A stretch of 64,000 nucleotides of DNA, taken from Mycobacterium genavense ATCC 51234. Lineage in GTDB: Bacteria > Actinomycetota > Actinomycetes > Mycobacteriales > Mycobacteriaceae. The DNA lies in NCBI RefSeq assembly GCF_000526915.1, contig NZ_JAGZ01000001.1:62001-126000 (forward strand), read 5' to 3'. Shown here in pieces: positions 1 through 8,017 of this stretch; within the stretch, counting starts at the first letter, position 1, and each line of letters starts with the position of its first letter. The notes beneath the pieces are model-generated. The model made no database searches. It saw nothing but the letters and a program-made list of their open reading frames with translations, and was not told the DNA's origin. A program made the position numbers and the translations under genes.

Positions 1-1446
1 ATCGCCGCGCTGTCACGGTTGGGCGCGGTCGCGGTGGTGATGCACCCTGAGGCGGACCTGGCCGCGTCGGTCCGGCTGGGGCGCGTCACCGAAATTCTGA
101 CCGACCCCACCAACCTGGAGGCCGCACGGCAATGGCCGGGACAGGTGCTGGTGCTCGGCGGCGGTGAGACGCGCGATCTGCACCTGCCCGACGACGGCAG
201 CGTCATCGACATGGAACAGATCGACCCGGACGCGGTCGAGCTGCCCGCCTGGTACCGGCCCAACCCGGGGCTGGCCCGCGACCTGGTGTTCATCGCGCTC
301 AGCGCGGCCGGCGGCGAACTCGTCGCCAAGCAGATCACCAACTACCGGTGGGCGGTGTCGGCGTTCGGAACCGCGTCGGCGGCTGGCCTGAGCGCCCGCG
401 ACACCGTGTACTGCCTGACGCCGCTGCATCACGAGTCTGCGCTGCTGGTCGCCCTCGGCGGCGCGGTCGTCGGCGGAACCCGCATCGCGTTGTCGCGCGG
501 ACTGCGCGCCGACCGTTTCGTCCACGAGATACGGCAGTACGGGGTCACCGTGGTGTCCTACACCTGGGCGATGCTGCGCGACGTCGTCGACGATCCCGCG
601 TTCGTGCTGCACGGCAATCACCCGGTGCGGTTGTTCATCGGCTCGGGCATGCCGACCGGATTGTGGGAGCGGGTAATCGACGCGTTCGCGCCGGCCAACG
701 TCGTCGAGTTCTTCGCGACCACCGACGGTCAGGCGGTGCTGGCCAACGTGTCCGGAGCCAAGGTCGGCAGCAAGGGCCGCCCGCTGCCCGGGGCCGGGCG
801 AATCGAGCTCGGGGCCTACGACACCGAACACGACCTGATCCTGGAAGACGAGCGGGGCTTCGTGCAGGTTGCCGACACGAACCAGGTCGGCGTGCTGCTC
901 GCCGCATCCAGGGGGCCGATCGACCCGACGGCCTCGGTCAAGCGCGGGGTCTTCGCGCCCGCCGACACCTGGATCTCCACCGAGCACCTGTTCCGCCGCG
1001 ACGAGGACGGCGACTACTGGTTGCTGGGCAGGCGCGGCTCGGTGGTGCACACCGCGCGCGGGGTGGTCTATTCCGACGCCGTCACCGATGCGCTCGGCCT
1101 GATCAACGGCGTGGACCTCGCCGTGACCTACAACGTGCCGTTCGGCGACCAGGAGGTGGCACTGTCCGCGGTGACGCTGCTGCCGGGAGCCAGCGTCACC
1201 GCGGCCGACCTGACCGAAGCGTTCGCCGACCTGCCCGTCGGGCTCGGACCCGACATCGTGCACGTCGTGCCCGAGATGACACTGAGCGCCACCTATCGCC
1301 CGACGGTCAGCGCGCTGCGGGCCGCCGGGATTCCCAAATCCGGGCGCCACGCCTGGTACTTCGACACCGCCGCCCAGCAATACCGCAAGCTGACACCCGC
1401 GGTGCGGGCCGAGCTGAGCGCCACCTACAAGGGCGCCGATGCTTGA
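1..1446 (+). CDS. acyl-CoA synthetase-like protein, C-terminal part (Rv1683-like), 5' end outside window
   Basis: The reading frame is open from the first base, so the N-terminus lies outside the window; about 481 residues are visible. It resembles the adenylate-forming half of Rv1683, in which an alpha/beta hydrolase domain precedes an AMP-binding domain. The segment TWISTEHLFRRDEDGDYW followed by LLGRRG is the A7/A8 region of the acyl-adenylate family. The A3 phosphate loop reads IALSAAGGELVAKQ, degenerate relative to TSGTTGxPK, so catalysis may differ from a standard FadD. The stop overlaps the next gene by 8 bases, suggesting translational coupling. Family placement is firm; the substrate (long-chain acyl groups, perhaps linked to lipid storage) is inferred from the Rv1683 context. 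Confidence 0.85.
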   Translation: MAALSRLGAVAVVMHPEADLAASVRLGRVTEILTDPTNLEAARQWPGQVLVLGGGETRDLHLPDDGSVIDMEQIDPDAVELPAWYRPNPGLARDLVFIALSAAGGELVAKQITNYRWAVSAFGTASAAGLSARDTVYCLTPLHHESALLVALGGAVVGGTRIALSRGLRADRFVHEIRQYGVTVVSYTWAMLRDVVDDPAFVLHGNHPVRLFIGSGMPTGLWERVIDAFAPANVVEFFATTDGQAVLANVSGAKVGSKGRPLPGAGRIELGAYDTEHDLILEDERGFVQVADTNQVGVLLAASRGPIDPTASVKRGVFAPADTWISTEHLFRRDEDGDYWLLGRRGSVVHTARGVVYSDAVTDALGLINGVDLAVTYNVPFGDQEVALSAVTLLPGASVTAADLTEAFADLPVGLGPDIVHVVPEMTLSATYRPTVSALRAAGIPKSGRHAWYFDTAAQQYRKLTPAVRAELSATYKGADA

Positions 1447-1654
1447 CGACACGCTGCTGAGCATTCTGGTCTGCCCGCAGGACCGGGGTCCGTTGCTGCT
1501 CGTGGATGACGAGCTGCTCTACAACCCGCGACTGCGTCGCGCCTACCGCATCGAGGGCGGCATCCCGGTGCTGCTGATCGATGAGGCGCGCGACGTCGTC
1601 GACGACGAGCACGCCCGCCTCATGGCGCGAGGCCGTCCGGTAACTCCCCGGTGA
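1439..1654 (+). CDS. Trm112-like small protein (Rv1684-like)
   Basis: A 71-residue protein of the Trm112/UPF0434 type, starting inside the 3' end of the synthetase gene. The N-terminus has the family signature ILVCPQDRGPL followed by a short beta-rich body with IEGGIPVLLIDEA. Trm112 proteins typically act as small partners of methyltransferases, and bacterial members often retain a zinc-binding CPxC-like motif; here only one Cys remains in CPQD. Length matches the M. tuberculosis neighbour in the same position. The 3' end overlaps the convergent TetR gene by 35 bases. The partner protein is unknown. Confidence 0.8.
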   Translation: MLDDTLLSILVCPQDRGPLLLVDDELLYNPRLRRAYRIEGGIPVLLIDEARDVVDDEHARLMARGRPVTPR

Positions 1655-2243
1655 GATAGCGCTGCAGATTCGGTGCGATGGTCGCCGCGATCCGGTCGGC
1701 CGGCAGCGACGCGAACGGCTCGAGCTTGACGATGTAGCGCGCCATCACCACGCCCATCAACTGCGACGCGACGAACTGGACGCGGATCGCGCCCGTTCCC
1801 GCGGGATTGTCGATGCGCGGACCGACTTCGGCGACGATGACATCCTGCAGGAAGGAGCGCGCCAAACTCACCTCGGCACCCGAAATCAGTGAGCGCAAGG
1901 TCGCGATCAGTCCGGCGCCCAGCTCGGAATCCCAGATCGGCAGCAGCAGCGACGGCAGCCGCAACCCGAGCTCTTCCACCGGGGTCTCGCGAATCGGCTT
2001 CAACACCGTCATCGGATCCATCGGCAGCTGGATCGCGGCGGCGAACAGCTGCTGTTTGGTGCCGAAGTAGTGGTGTACCAGCGCCGCATCCACGCCGGCC
2101 GCCGCGGCCACCGCACGCACCGAGGTGCGGTCAATGCCGTTGCGGGCGAACAACTCTCGCGCACTGCCCAGGATGCGTTCCCGGGTGTCGGAGCTTCCGG
2201 CCGGCCGCCCGGGGCGCCTGCGCGTGGTGTTGGCGGCCGTCAC
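1620..2243 (-). CDS. TetR family transcriptional regulator (Rv1685c-like)
   Basis: A 207-residue TetR regulator. The N-terminal helix-turn-helix spans roughly residues 18-66, with RILGSARELFARNG, SVRAVAAAAGVDAALVHHYF and the typical GTKQQLF recognition-helix ending. The C-terminal ligand domain is of the mycobacterial TetR_C type (SLLLPIWDSELG...). The start is a GTG one base after the stop of the ABC permease, so it is the third gene of a minus-strand operon: ATPase, permease, regulator. That arrangement and the large palindrome over the operon start (3749-3782) suggest autoregulated control of the exporter. The inducer is unknown. Confidence 0.9.
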   Translation of the reverse strand: MTAANTTRRRPGRPAGSSDTRERILGSARELFARNGIDRTSVRAVAAAAGVDAALVHHYFGTKQQLFAAAIQLPMDPMTVLKPIRETPVEELGLRLPSLLLPIWDSELGAGLIATLRSLISGAEVSLARSFLQDVIVAEVGPRIDNPAGTGAIRVQFVASQLMGVVMARYIVKLEPFASLPADRIAATIAPNLQRYLTGELPDGLAP

Positions 2244-2244
2244 G

Positions 2245-3000
2245 TCAGGGCGTCCGGCGCCGCAACGTCGCCGCGGCCAGGCGCAGCGCCGCGAACGCGG
2301 AACCCGCCACCACGACGATGTCGCGCACGGCGGTACCGGTCAGTTCGGGATGCGAATCGACCTGTTGCAGAGCTTCCAGCGCGTAGCCGGCCGGCAAGAC
2401 ATTGCTGATCCATTGCAGCCAGTCTGGCATCAGCGCGCGCGGGACGATGATGCCGGCCAGCAGCAGCTGCGGCACCATCACCAGCGGGATGAACTGCACG
2501 GCCTGAAACTCGGTGCGGGCGAACGCACTACACAGCAGGCCAAGGCCGACGCCGAGCACCGCGTTGACGATCGCGATCACGAACACCCAATACCAGGCGC
2601 CCTTGGTGTCGAAGCCGAGGAACCAGAACGACACGATGCACGCCAGGGTCGCCTGGGCCGCCGCGGCGATGGAGAAGGCGGTGCCGTAGGCGATCAGCAG
2701 ATCGAGCCGGTGCAGGGGGGTGGTCAGGATCCGCTCCAGGGTCCCCGAGGCCCGTTCGCGCTGCATGGTGATCGCGGTGATGATGAACATCACGATCAGC
2801 GGGAAAAGGCCCAGCAGGATCAGGCAGGCGTTGTTGAACGGCGACGGCGTTCCCGGCAAGTGCCGGGCATTGTGAAACATGAAGTACATCAACGTGATAA
2901 CCAGAACCGGCACCACGAGGATAATCGCGACACTGCGGTGATCCGACGCCAGCTGGCGCAGAATCCGCGTCGTGGTGGCGGTGTAGCCCGTGAGGCTCAT
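2245..3000 (-). CDS. ABC-2 type transporter permease (Rv1686c-like)
   Basis: About 251 residues with six predicted membrane segments: ILVVPVLVITLMYFMF near the N-terminus, LLGLFPLIVMFIITAITM, then segments through VFVIAIVNAVLGVGLGLLC and FIPLVMVPQLLLAGIIVP. The RERASGTLERILTTP loop is the conserved cytoplasmic motif of DrrB-type drug/lipid exporter permeases. The start is the ATG at 3000, overlapping the stop of the ATPase gene by 4 bases (ATGA); an upstream in-frame extension exists but overlaps the ATPase and lacks membrane-protein character. It forms a heterologous exporter with the adjacent ATPase. Substrate unknown. Confidence 0.9.
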   Translation of the reverse strand: MSLTGYTATTTRILRQLASDHRSVAIILVVPVLVITLMYFMFHNARHLPGTPSPFNNACLILLGLFPLIVMFIITAITMQRERASGTLERILTTPLHRLDLLIAYGTAFSIAAAAQATLACIVSFWFLGFDTKGAWYWVFVIAIVNAVLGVGLGLLCSAFARTEFQAVQFIPLVMVPQLLLAGIIVPRALMPDWLQWISNVLPAGYALEALQQVDSHPELTGTAVRDIVVVAGSAFAALRLAAATLRRRTP

Positions 3001-3773
3001 CCTGCTTTGGGACCGGCGGACTGCATGATGGTGCGCTTGATGATGGACAGAAACGCGTCCTCCAGTGACGTGCATCCGGTGTCCTCTCGTAGTTGCGTCG
3101 GCGTGGTGTGAGCGACCAGGTTGCCGTCGCGCATCAGCAACAGGTCGCCGCAGTGGCCGGCCTCGTCCATGACGTGGCTCGAGACCCGTAGCGTGGTTCC
3201 CGCGCGGGCGAGGTCGTTGAACTGTTCCCACAGGTCGGCGCGCAGCACCGGGTCCAGCCCGACGGTGGGCTCGTCGAGCACCAGCAGTTTCGGCTGGCAG
3301 ACCAGTGCGCACGCCAGTGACACCCTGGTGCGCTGGCCGCCGGAGAGGTTGGCGCTCAACGCGGTCCGGTGATCGGTCAGCCCGACCCGCTCGATCGCGT
3401 CGTCGGCGGCTCGGCCCTCGAAGCCGTACAGCGCCGCGAAGTAGCGAACGTTGTCGACGACCCGCAGGTCGTCGTAGATGGTCGGGTCTTGCGGCAGGTA
3501 GCCGACGTGGCGACGCAGCTCTGGGGAGCCGGCGGGCTTGCCGAGCACGGTCACGGTACCCGACGTCACGATCTGCGTGCCGACGATGCAGCGGATCAGC
3601 GTGGTCTTGCCGCAGCCGGACGGGCCGAGCAGGCCGGTGATGCTGCCCTTCCGTATTTGCACCGAAATATCGTGCAGACCTGGGTGTTTGCCCCGGATGT
3701 CGCGCAGGCGGTCGATGTCGACCGCCGGCTCGTCGCCGTGCGAGACCAATTCATCATGAGATGAAATCATCAT
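2997..3773 (-). CDS. ABC transporter ATP-binding protein (Rv1687c-like)
   Basis: A 258-residue ATPase subunit of a DrrA-type exporter. Walker A is GPSGCGKT, the signature is LSGGQ, Walker B is LLVLDEP with the catalytic Glu, and the H-loop His is in RVSSHVMDEA. The first gene of the minus-strand operon ATPase-permease-TetR. The ATG codons at 3773 and 3770 lie inside a 34-bp near-palindrome, so repressor binding would cover the translation start; the transcript may be leaderless or nearly so. Export of a hydrophobic compound is inferred from the family only. Confidence 0.9.
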   Translation of the reverse strand: MMISSHDELVSHGDEPAVDIDRLRDIRGKHPGLHDISVQIRKGSITGLLGPSGCGKTTLIRCIVGTQIVTSGTVTVLGKPAGSPELRRHVGYLPQDPTIYDDLRVVDNVRYFAALYGFEGRAADDAIERVGLTDHRTALSANLSGGQRTRVSLACALVCQPKLLVLDEPTVGLDPVLRADLWEQFNDLARAGTTLRVSSHVMDEAGHCGDLLLMRDGNLVAHTTPTQLREDTGCTSLEDAFLSIIKRTIMQSAGPKAG

Positions 3774-3782
3774 GTGATGAAT
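3749..3782. promoter_or_regulatory. 34-bp near-palindrome, candidate TetR operator
   Basis: Arms ATTCATCA (3749-3756) and TGATGAAT (3775-3782) are perfect inverted repeats and share the same centre (3765.5) with an inner GATGA/TCATC pair at 3760-3764 and 3767-3771; only the centre pair and three pairs between the arms mismatch. It covers the start codons of the ABC ATPase gene, first gene of an operon that ends with a TetR gene. Size and symmetry fit a TetR dimer-pair site; function is inferred. Confidence 0.55.
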
Positions 3783-3828
3783 ATCCGTCGTCGGCGCGGA
3801 CGTGTCAAGGGGTGGGTTTACCTACCGC

Positions 3829-3881
3829 AGACTGCAACTACCGACGGATGCACTCGGGCGATGCGTCGGTAGTTGCAGTCT
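3829..3881. repeat. 18-bp perfect inverted repeat (hairpin), intergenic
   Basis: AGACTGCAACTACCGACG (3829-3846) is exactly reverse-complemented at 3864-3881, leaving a 17-base loop. It lies between the upstream side of the ABC operon and the 3' end of the amt gene, so it could terminate amt transcription on the minus strand before it reads into the exporter promoter. There is no T-tract on either side. It could alternatively be a dispersed palindromic repeat unit. Confidence 0.6.
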
Positions 3882-3889
3882 CGCGGCGT

Positions 3890-5158
3890 TCAGCCGGGGG
3901 AGTCGGGGCGCCGCAACGGCAGATGACCGTGCACGCCTTCGGCGTAGGCGGTCTCGGCGTGCTGCGTGAAGTCGACGCCGGTGGTTTCGTCTTCGGGGCT
4001 GAGCCGAAAACGCATCACCCGATCGATCACCTTCGCGAGGATCAACGTCATCACGAATGCGTAGATCGCGACGACGACGATCGCGAGCGACTGCTTGCCG
4101 AGCTGGCCGAAGCCGCCGCCATAGAGCAGTCCCCGCGGACCCGACGTCATGACGGCCGTGGCCAGCAGCCCGATCAGAAAGAATCCGATCACCCCGCCGA
4201 CGAAGTGCACACCGACGACGTCGAGCGAATCGTCATAGTTGAAGCGCAATTTCGCGGTCACCGCGAACGCGCACACAACGCCCGCGGCCAGGCCGACGGC
4301 CGCTGCACCCAGCGTGTCGACGGTGCCGCAGGACGGCGTGATCGCGACCAGGCCGGCGACCACCCCGGATACCGCGCCGAACGTCGTGGGTCTGCCGTCG
4401 CGGATCTGCTCGACCGTGAGCCAGCCCAGCATGCCCAGGCAGCCGGCGACGACCGTATTGAGGAAGATGGCCGCGGCAGTTCCGTTGGCGGCCAAGGCGG
4501 ATCCGGCGTTGAAGCCGAACCAGCCGAACCACAGCAGCCCGACGCCGACGAACAGCAGCGACAGATTGTGTGGGCGCATCGCGTCTTTCTTGAAGCCGAT
4601 CCGCGGCCCGAGCACCAGCGCCAGCGCCAGCGCCGAGGAACCGGAGACGATCTCGACGACCAGACCGCCGGCATAGTCGAGCACGCCGAGCTTGGCCAGC
4701 CAGCCGCCGGAGCCCCACACCCAGTGCGCGACAACCGAATACACCACGACCGCCCAGACCGGGACGAACACCATCCAGGCCGCGAAGCGGGCGCGGTCGG
4801 CGATCGCGCCACTGACCAGGGCTGCGGTGATGATCGCGAACGTCAATTGGAAGGTGGCATAGAGCAGTTCGGGAACCGTGCCGTGCGCGGTGTCGGGTGT
4901 GATTCCGAGCATGCCGAGATGGCTGAGGTTGCCGATGAACCCGCCGGCCCCGTCCTCGGAGAACGCCAGGGTGTAGCCGATCAGCAGCCACGCCACCGTG
5001 ACCAGCGGGATCGAGACGAAGCTCATCATGATCATGTTGAGCACCCCGGTGGTGCGGACCATGCCGCCGTAGAAGATCGCCAGGCCCGGGGTCATCAGCA
5101 GGACCAGGGCGGTACTGGCCAGCAGCCACGCGGTCGCGGCGGGGTCGATTGCATGCAT
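3890..5158 (-). CDS. amt: ammonium transporter, Amt family
   Basis: An approximately 422-residue integral membrane protein of the Amt/Mep/Rh family, which conducts ammonium across the inner membrane as a trimer. Visible family motifs are LLMTPGLAIFYGGMVR at the N-terminus, DYAGGLVVEIVSG, LLWFGWFGFNAGSAL and DSLDVVGVHFVGG; about 11 membrane segments are expected. The start is the ATG at 5158, preceded on the minus strand by AAGGAG at good spacing; an upstream in-frame start at 5200 lacks such a site. The second pore His is present (GVHFVGG), but the first twin-His position appears to be Glu (VVEIVSG), as in some fungal Mep proteins. No glnK follows. M. tuberculosis has no amt gene at this locus. 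Confidence 0.92.
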   Translation of the reverse strand: MHAIDPAATAWLLASTALVLLMTPGLAIFYGGMVRTTGVLNMIMMSFVSIPLVTVAWLLIGYTLAFSEDGAGGFIGNLSHLGMLGITPDTAHGTVPELLYATFQLTFAIITAALVSGAIADRARFAAWMVFVPVWAVVVYSVVAHWVWGSGGWLAKLGVLDYAGGLVVEIVSGSSALALALVLGPRIGFKKDAMRPHNLSLLFVGVGLLWFGWFGFNAGSALAANGTAAAIFLNTVVAGCLGMLGWLTVEQIRDGRPTTFGAVSGVVAGLVAITPSCGTVDTLGAAAVGLAAGVVCAFAVTAKLRFNYDDSLDVVGVHFVGGVIGFFLIGLLATAVMTSGPRGLLYGGGFGQLGKQSLAIVVVAIYAFVMTLILAKVIDRVMRFRLSPEDETTGVDFTQHAETAYAEGVHGHLPLRRPDSPG

Positions 5159-5226
5159 TCTTTGGGCTCCTTCGCCTCGCGGCATCCGGGAGTTTGCCAT
5201 GTTTGGGCTCTCGGTAGGTTCGGTGG

Positions 5227-5838
5227 GTGGGTGCTGGCGAGCTGGTGGTCGACCCGGTCGCGGCCGCGCACCGGTTACTCGGCGCCACCCTCACCGGGCG
5301 CGGCGTACGCGCGGTCGTGGTCGAGGTCGAGGCTTACGGCGGGGTTCCCGACGGTCCCTGGCCGGACGCGGCGGCGCACTCCTACCGAGGCCGCAGCGGC
5401 CGCAACGCCGTGATGTTCGGGCCGCCCGGACGCCTGTATACCTACCTCAGCCACGGGATTCACACCTGCGCCAACGTCTCGTGCGGACCCGACGGCACGG
5501 CCGCCGCGGTGCTGCTGCGCGCCGCCGTGATCGAGGACGGTATCGAGATCGCCGAGGGCCGCCGCGGCGAGTCCGTCCGCACCGCCGCACTGGCGCGGGG
5601 ACCGGGAAACCTGTGCGCGGCGCTGGGAATCTCGATGTCCGACAACGGGATTGACCTGTTCGACCCGGACAGCCCGGTGACGCTGAGGCTGAATGCGGTC
5701 GTCGGCGCGGTGGCGGGCCCACGCGTCGGCGTCAGCCAGGCCGCCGACCGGCCGTGGCGACTGTGGCTTGCCGGTCGACCCGAGGTCTCGGCGTATCGGC
5801 GAAGTCCGCGGGCACCTGCCCCGGGCGCCAGCGACTAG
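5227..5838 (+). CDS. mpg: 3-methyladenine DNA glycosylase (AAG/MPG family, Rv1688-like)
   Basis: 203 residues, the same length as the M. tuberculosis protein at this position. AAG-family glycosylases excise alkylated and deaminated purines in base excision repair. The catalytic Glu lies in VVEVEAYGG; the conserved stretch [18 protein letters not shown] and the segment [15 protein letters not shown] are diagnostic of the fold, and [14 protein letters not shown] and [15 protein letters not shown] follow. The GTG start is 68 bases from the divergent amt start. tyrS begins 11 bases downstream, so the two are probably co-transcribed. Confidence 0.95.
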   Translation: MGAGELVVDPVAAAHRLLGATLTGRGVRAVVVEVEAYGGVPDGPWPDAAAHSYRGRSGRNAVMFGPPGRLYTYLSHGIHTCANVSCGPDGTAAAVLLRAAVIEDGIEIAEGRRGESVRTAALARGPGNLCAALGISMSDNGIDLFDPDSPVTLRLNAVVGAVAGPRVGVSQAADRPWRLWLAGRPEVSAYRRSPRAPAPGASD

Positions 5839-5849
5839 AGTTTTGCGCG

Positions 5850-7121
5850 ATGTGTGCTGAGATCCTCGACGAGCTGGGCTGGCGTGGGCTGACCGCGCAG
5901 TCCACGGACCTCGATGCCCTGGCCGCCGAGGCGCAGCGCGGACCGCTGACCGTGTACGCCGGGTTCGACCCCACCGCGCCCAGCCTGCACGCGGGCCACC
6001 TGGTGCCGCTGCTGGCACTGCGGCGTTTCCAGCGCGCCGGGCACCGTCCGATCGTGCTCGCGGGCGGGGCCACCGGCATGATCGGGGACCCGCGTGAGGT
6101 CGGCGAGCGCAGTCTGAACGAGGCCGGCACCGTCGCGGACTGGACGGAACGGATTCGCGGACAGCTGGAACGCTTCGTCGACTTCGACGACTCGCCCACG
6201 GGCGCGATCGTGGCCAACAACCTCGAATGGACGGGCCAGCTGTCGGCGATCGAGTTCCTGCGGGATCTCGGCAAACACTTCTCGGTCAACGTGATGCTGG
6301 ATCGCGACACCATCCGGCGCCGGCTGGAGGGCGACGGCATCTCCTACACCGAGTTCAGCTACATGCTGCTGCAGGCCAACGACTACGTCGAATTGCACCA
6401 GCGCTACGGCTGTTCGCTGCAGATCGGCGGCTCGGATCAATGGGGCAACATCATCGCCGGGGTGCGCCTGGTGCGCCAGAAGCTCGGCGCGACGGTGCAT
6501 GCCCTCACCGTCCCGCTGGTCACGGCGGCCGACGGCACCAAATTCGGCAAATCGACCGGCGGCAGCAACCTGTGGCTGGACTCCCAGCTGACCAGTCCGT
6601 ACGCCTGGTACCAGTACTTCATCAACACCGCCGACGCGGACGTGATCCGGTACCTGCGGTGGTTCACCTTCTTGTCGGCCGAGGAGCTGGCCGAGCTGGA
6701 ACAGACCACCGCCGAGCGTCCGCAACAACGCGCCGCCCAACGTCGGCTCGCCACCGAACTCACCGTCTTGGTGCACGGTGCGGCGGCCACCGCGGCCGTC
6801 GAGCATGCCAGCAAGGCGCTGTTCGGACAGGGCGAGCTGGGCCGTCTCGACGAGGCGACGCTGGCCGCCGCGCTGCGCGAAACATCGGTCGCCGAGCTCA
6901 AACCCGGTGGCCCCGACGGGATTGTCGACCTGCTGGTGGCCAGTGGCCTGTCGGCCAGCAAGGGCGCCGCGCGCCGCACGATCGGGGAGGGTGGCGTGTC
7001 CGTCAACAACATTCGGGTGGACAGCGACGAATGGTCGCCGCAGGATTCGGATTTCCTGTACGGCCGGTGGCTGGTGCTGCGCCGCGGCAAGCGCAACATC
7101 GCCGGCATAGAGAAGGTCTAG
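5850..7121 (+). CDS. tyrS: tyrosyl-tRNA synthetase
   Basis: A 423-residue class I aminoacyl-tRNA synthetase that charges tRNA-Tyr in the cytoplasm. The HIGH-type motif is [11 protein letters not shown] and the KMSKS-type motif is [10 protein letters not shown]; tyrosine recognition segments YAGFDPTAP and [12 protein letters not shown] are present. The C-terminal S4-like RNA-binding domain ([18 protein letters not shown]) is intact. Starts at ATG 5850, 11 bases after mpg. Length equals that of the mycobacterial family. The gene is followed by a 439-base non-coding stretch containing strong secondary structure. Confidence 0.97.
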   Translation: MCAEILDELGWRGLTAQSTDLDALAAEAQRGPLTVYAGFDPTAPSLHAGHLVPLLALRRFQRAGHRPIVLAGGATGMIGDPREVGERSLNEAGTVADWTERIRGQLERFVDFDDSPTGAIVANNLEWTGQLSAIEFLRDLGKHFSVNVMLDRDTIRRRLEGDGISYTEFSYMLLQANDYVELHQRYGCSLQIGGSDQWGNIIAGVRLVRQKLGATVHALTVPLVTAADGTKFGKSTGGSNLWLDSQLTSPYAWYQYFINTADADVIRYLRWFTFLSAEELAELEQTTAERPQQRAAQRRLATELTVLVHGAAATAAVEHASKALFGQGELGRLDEATLAAALRETSVAELKPGGPDGIVDLLVASGLSASKGAARRTIGEGGVSVNNIRVDSDEWSPQDSDFLYGRWLVLRRGKRNIAGIEKV

Positions 7122-7133
7122 AGAGGTTTATTC

Positions 7134-7214
7134 AGCGGGGACCTCGTCATCGGAGGGGAAGCCGATACGAGAGGAGGGAAGGCCTCGTTTGGAAGGAGCG
7201 ACGAGATCCCCGCT
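7134..7214 (+). ncRNA. candidate structured RNA between tyrS and the DUF732 gene
   Basis: A long-range stem pairs 7134-7148 with 7200-7214 (14 of 15 positions). Inside it are two further small hairpins (ATCGG/CCGAT around 7149-7166 and ACGAG/CTCGT around 7167-7188) whose loops are purine-rich (AGGGGAAG, AGGAGGGAAGG). The layout, a closed outer stem with two inner hairpins, looks like a folded RNA element rather than a simple terminator. It starts 13 bases after tyrS. I do not recognise a known riboswitch class. Confidence 0.35.
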
Positions 7215-7285
7215 GCGAGAACCAGTTTTCCCAATTCCGCGCCGTGCGGGTATCCCACAACCGGCTGAAATACCGGTGGATACCC

Positions 7286-7309
7286 CCTGTCCCCCATTCG
7301 GGGGACAGG
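7286..7309. terminator. 10-bp perfect hairpin, possible terminator downstream of tyrS
   Basis: CCTGTCCCCC (7286-7295) and GGGGGACAGG (7300-7309) form a perfect 10-bp stem with a 4-base loop ATTC. No T-tract follows, as is usual for mycobacterial terminator-like hairpins. It could end the mpg-tyrS transcript or be a protein-binding palindrome. Confidence 0.4.
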
Positions 7310-7506
7310 CCCGATCGAAGTGGTGGCGCAGAATCCACCAAATCGTTTGTGCCGCAACGTATTTATCTGACAAGCTGGGACCGACGACCGGGGTGGGTGT
7401 CCGGCGGCGGAACATATTGCACCCGAACTTGTCAAGACGTTCGGAGCAAAACGCGGTGGTGTGCAAACCTTTACCGTGCCGTGCCCTGAACGTGACCCGC
7501 GTTGGC

Positions 7507-7522
7507 CACTGTAGTCACAGTG
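7507..7522. promoter_or_regulatory. 16-bp palindrome upstream of the DUF732 gene
   Basis: CACTGT (7507-7512) and ACAGTG (7517-7522) form a perfect inverted repeat around AGTC, about 40 bases before the ATG at 7561. The position suits an operator. No cognate regulator is identified. The remainder of 7215-7560 holds no convincing gene. Confidence 0.3.
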
Positions 7523-7560
7523 TTTTGCGCAGCCACCGGACAATCGACGAGAAGCGAGAG

Positions 7561-7950
7561 ATGACGGCGCAATCAATGACGTACCAGTGGACCTTAGGGG
7601 TCGGCGCACAGGCGAAGGCCTTCGGGTTCATGGCGTTGACCGCGGCCTTGACCGCCGCCGCCGCGACGATGGCCGCGCCCATCCGCGCCGACATCGCAGG
7701 CAACGCCTTTCTGTCCAGGCTGACCAATGCCGGCATTGCCGTCACCCAACCGGCCACGACTTTGGCGCAGGGGCAATCGGTCTGCCCGATGCTGATCCAG
7801 CCCGGCGGGTCGTTCGATTCGGTCGTGTCCGAAGTGGCCACCGGCAACGGGATGACGGAGAAAAATGCGGGCATTTTCACGATCATCGCGATCGGCACGT
7901 TCTGTCCTGCGATGATCGCGCCGTTGATCCCGGACCGGTTCAAGGCGTAG
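7561..7950 (+). CDS. DUF732 family secreted protein at the lprJ position
   Basis: 129 residues with an N-terminal hydrophobic segment (AKAFGFMALTAALTAAAATMAAP) and a likely signal-peptidase site near AAPIRA, then the DUF732 core DIAGNAFLSRLTNAGI and a C-terminal Cys pair (VCPML and FCPAM) typical of the family. DUF732 proteins are small exported mycobacterial proteins of unknown role. It sits where M. tuberculosis has lprJ (Rv1690), but no clear lipobox Cys is visible near the signal sequence, so lipoprotein status is doubtful. ATG 7561 follows GAGAAGCGAGAG. An in-frame upstream extension to 7189 was rejected as low-complexity non-coding. Confidence 0.75.
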   Translation: MTAQSMTYQWTLGVGAQAKAFGFMALTAALTAAAATMAAPIRADIAGNAFLSRLTNAGIAVTQPATTLAQGQSVCPMLIQPGGSFDSVVSEVATGNGMTEKNAGIFTIIAIGTFCPAMIAPLIPDRFKA

Positions 7951-8017
7951 CGAGACCCTCACCCGGCTGCCCGTATCCTTTCGGGGAGGCCGGGAGCAAT
8001 CGAGGTGAACGACACCA

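Noticed and set aside
2245..3312. Longer ABC permease starting at 3312
   Set aside because: The extra N-terminus is Arg/His-rich antisense-like sequence overlapping the ATPase; the ATGA overlap at 3000 is the natural start.
3761..5413. 550-codon open frame antisense to amt
   Set aside because: It is a shadow frame of the GC-rich amt gene on the other strand: His/Asp/Gln/Arg-rich, no domain, while the minus strand gives a textbook Amt protein.
7189..7560. In-frame upstream extension of the DUF732 gene
   Set aside because: The added 124 residues are Arg/Pro/Cys-rich without homology and would cover the structured non-coding region; ATG 7561 starts a normal signal sequence.
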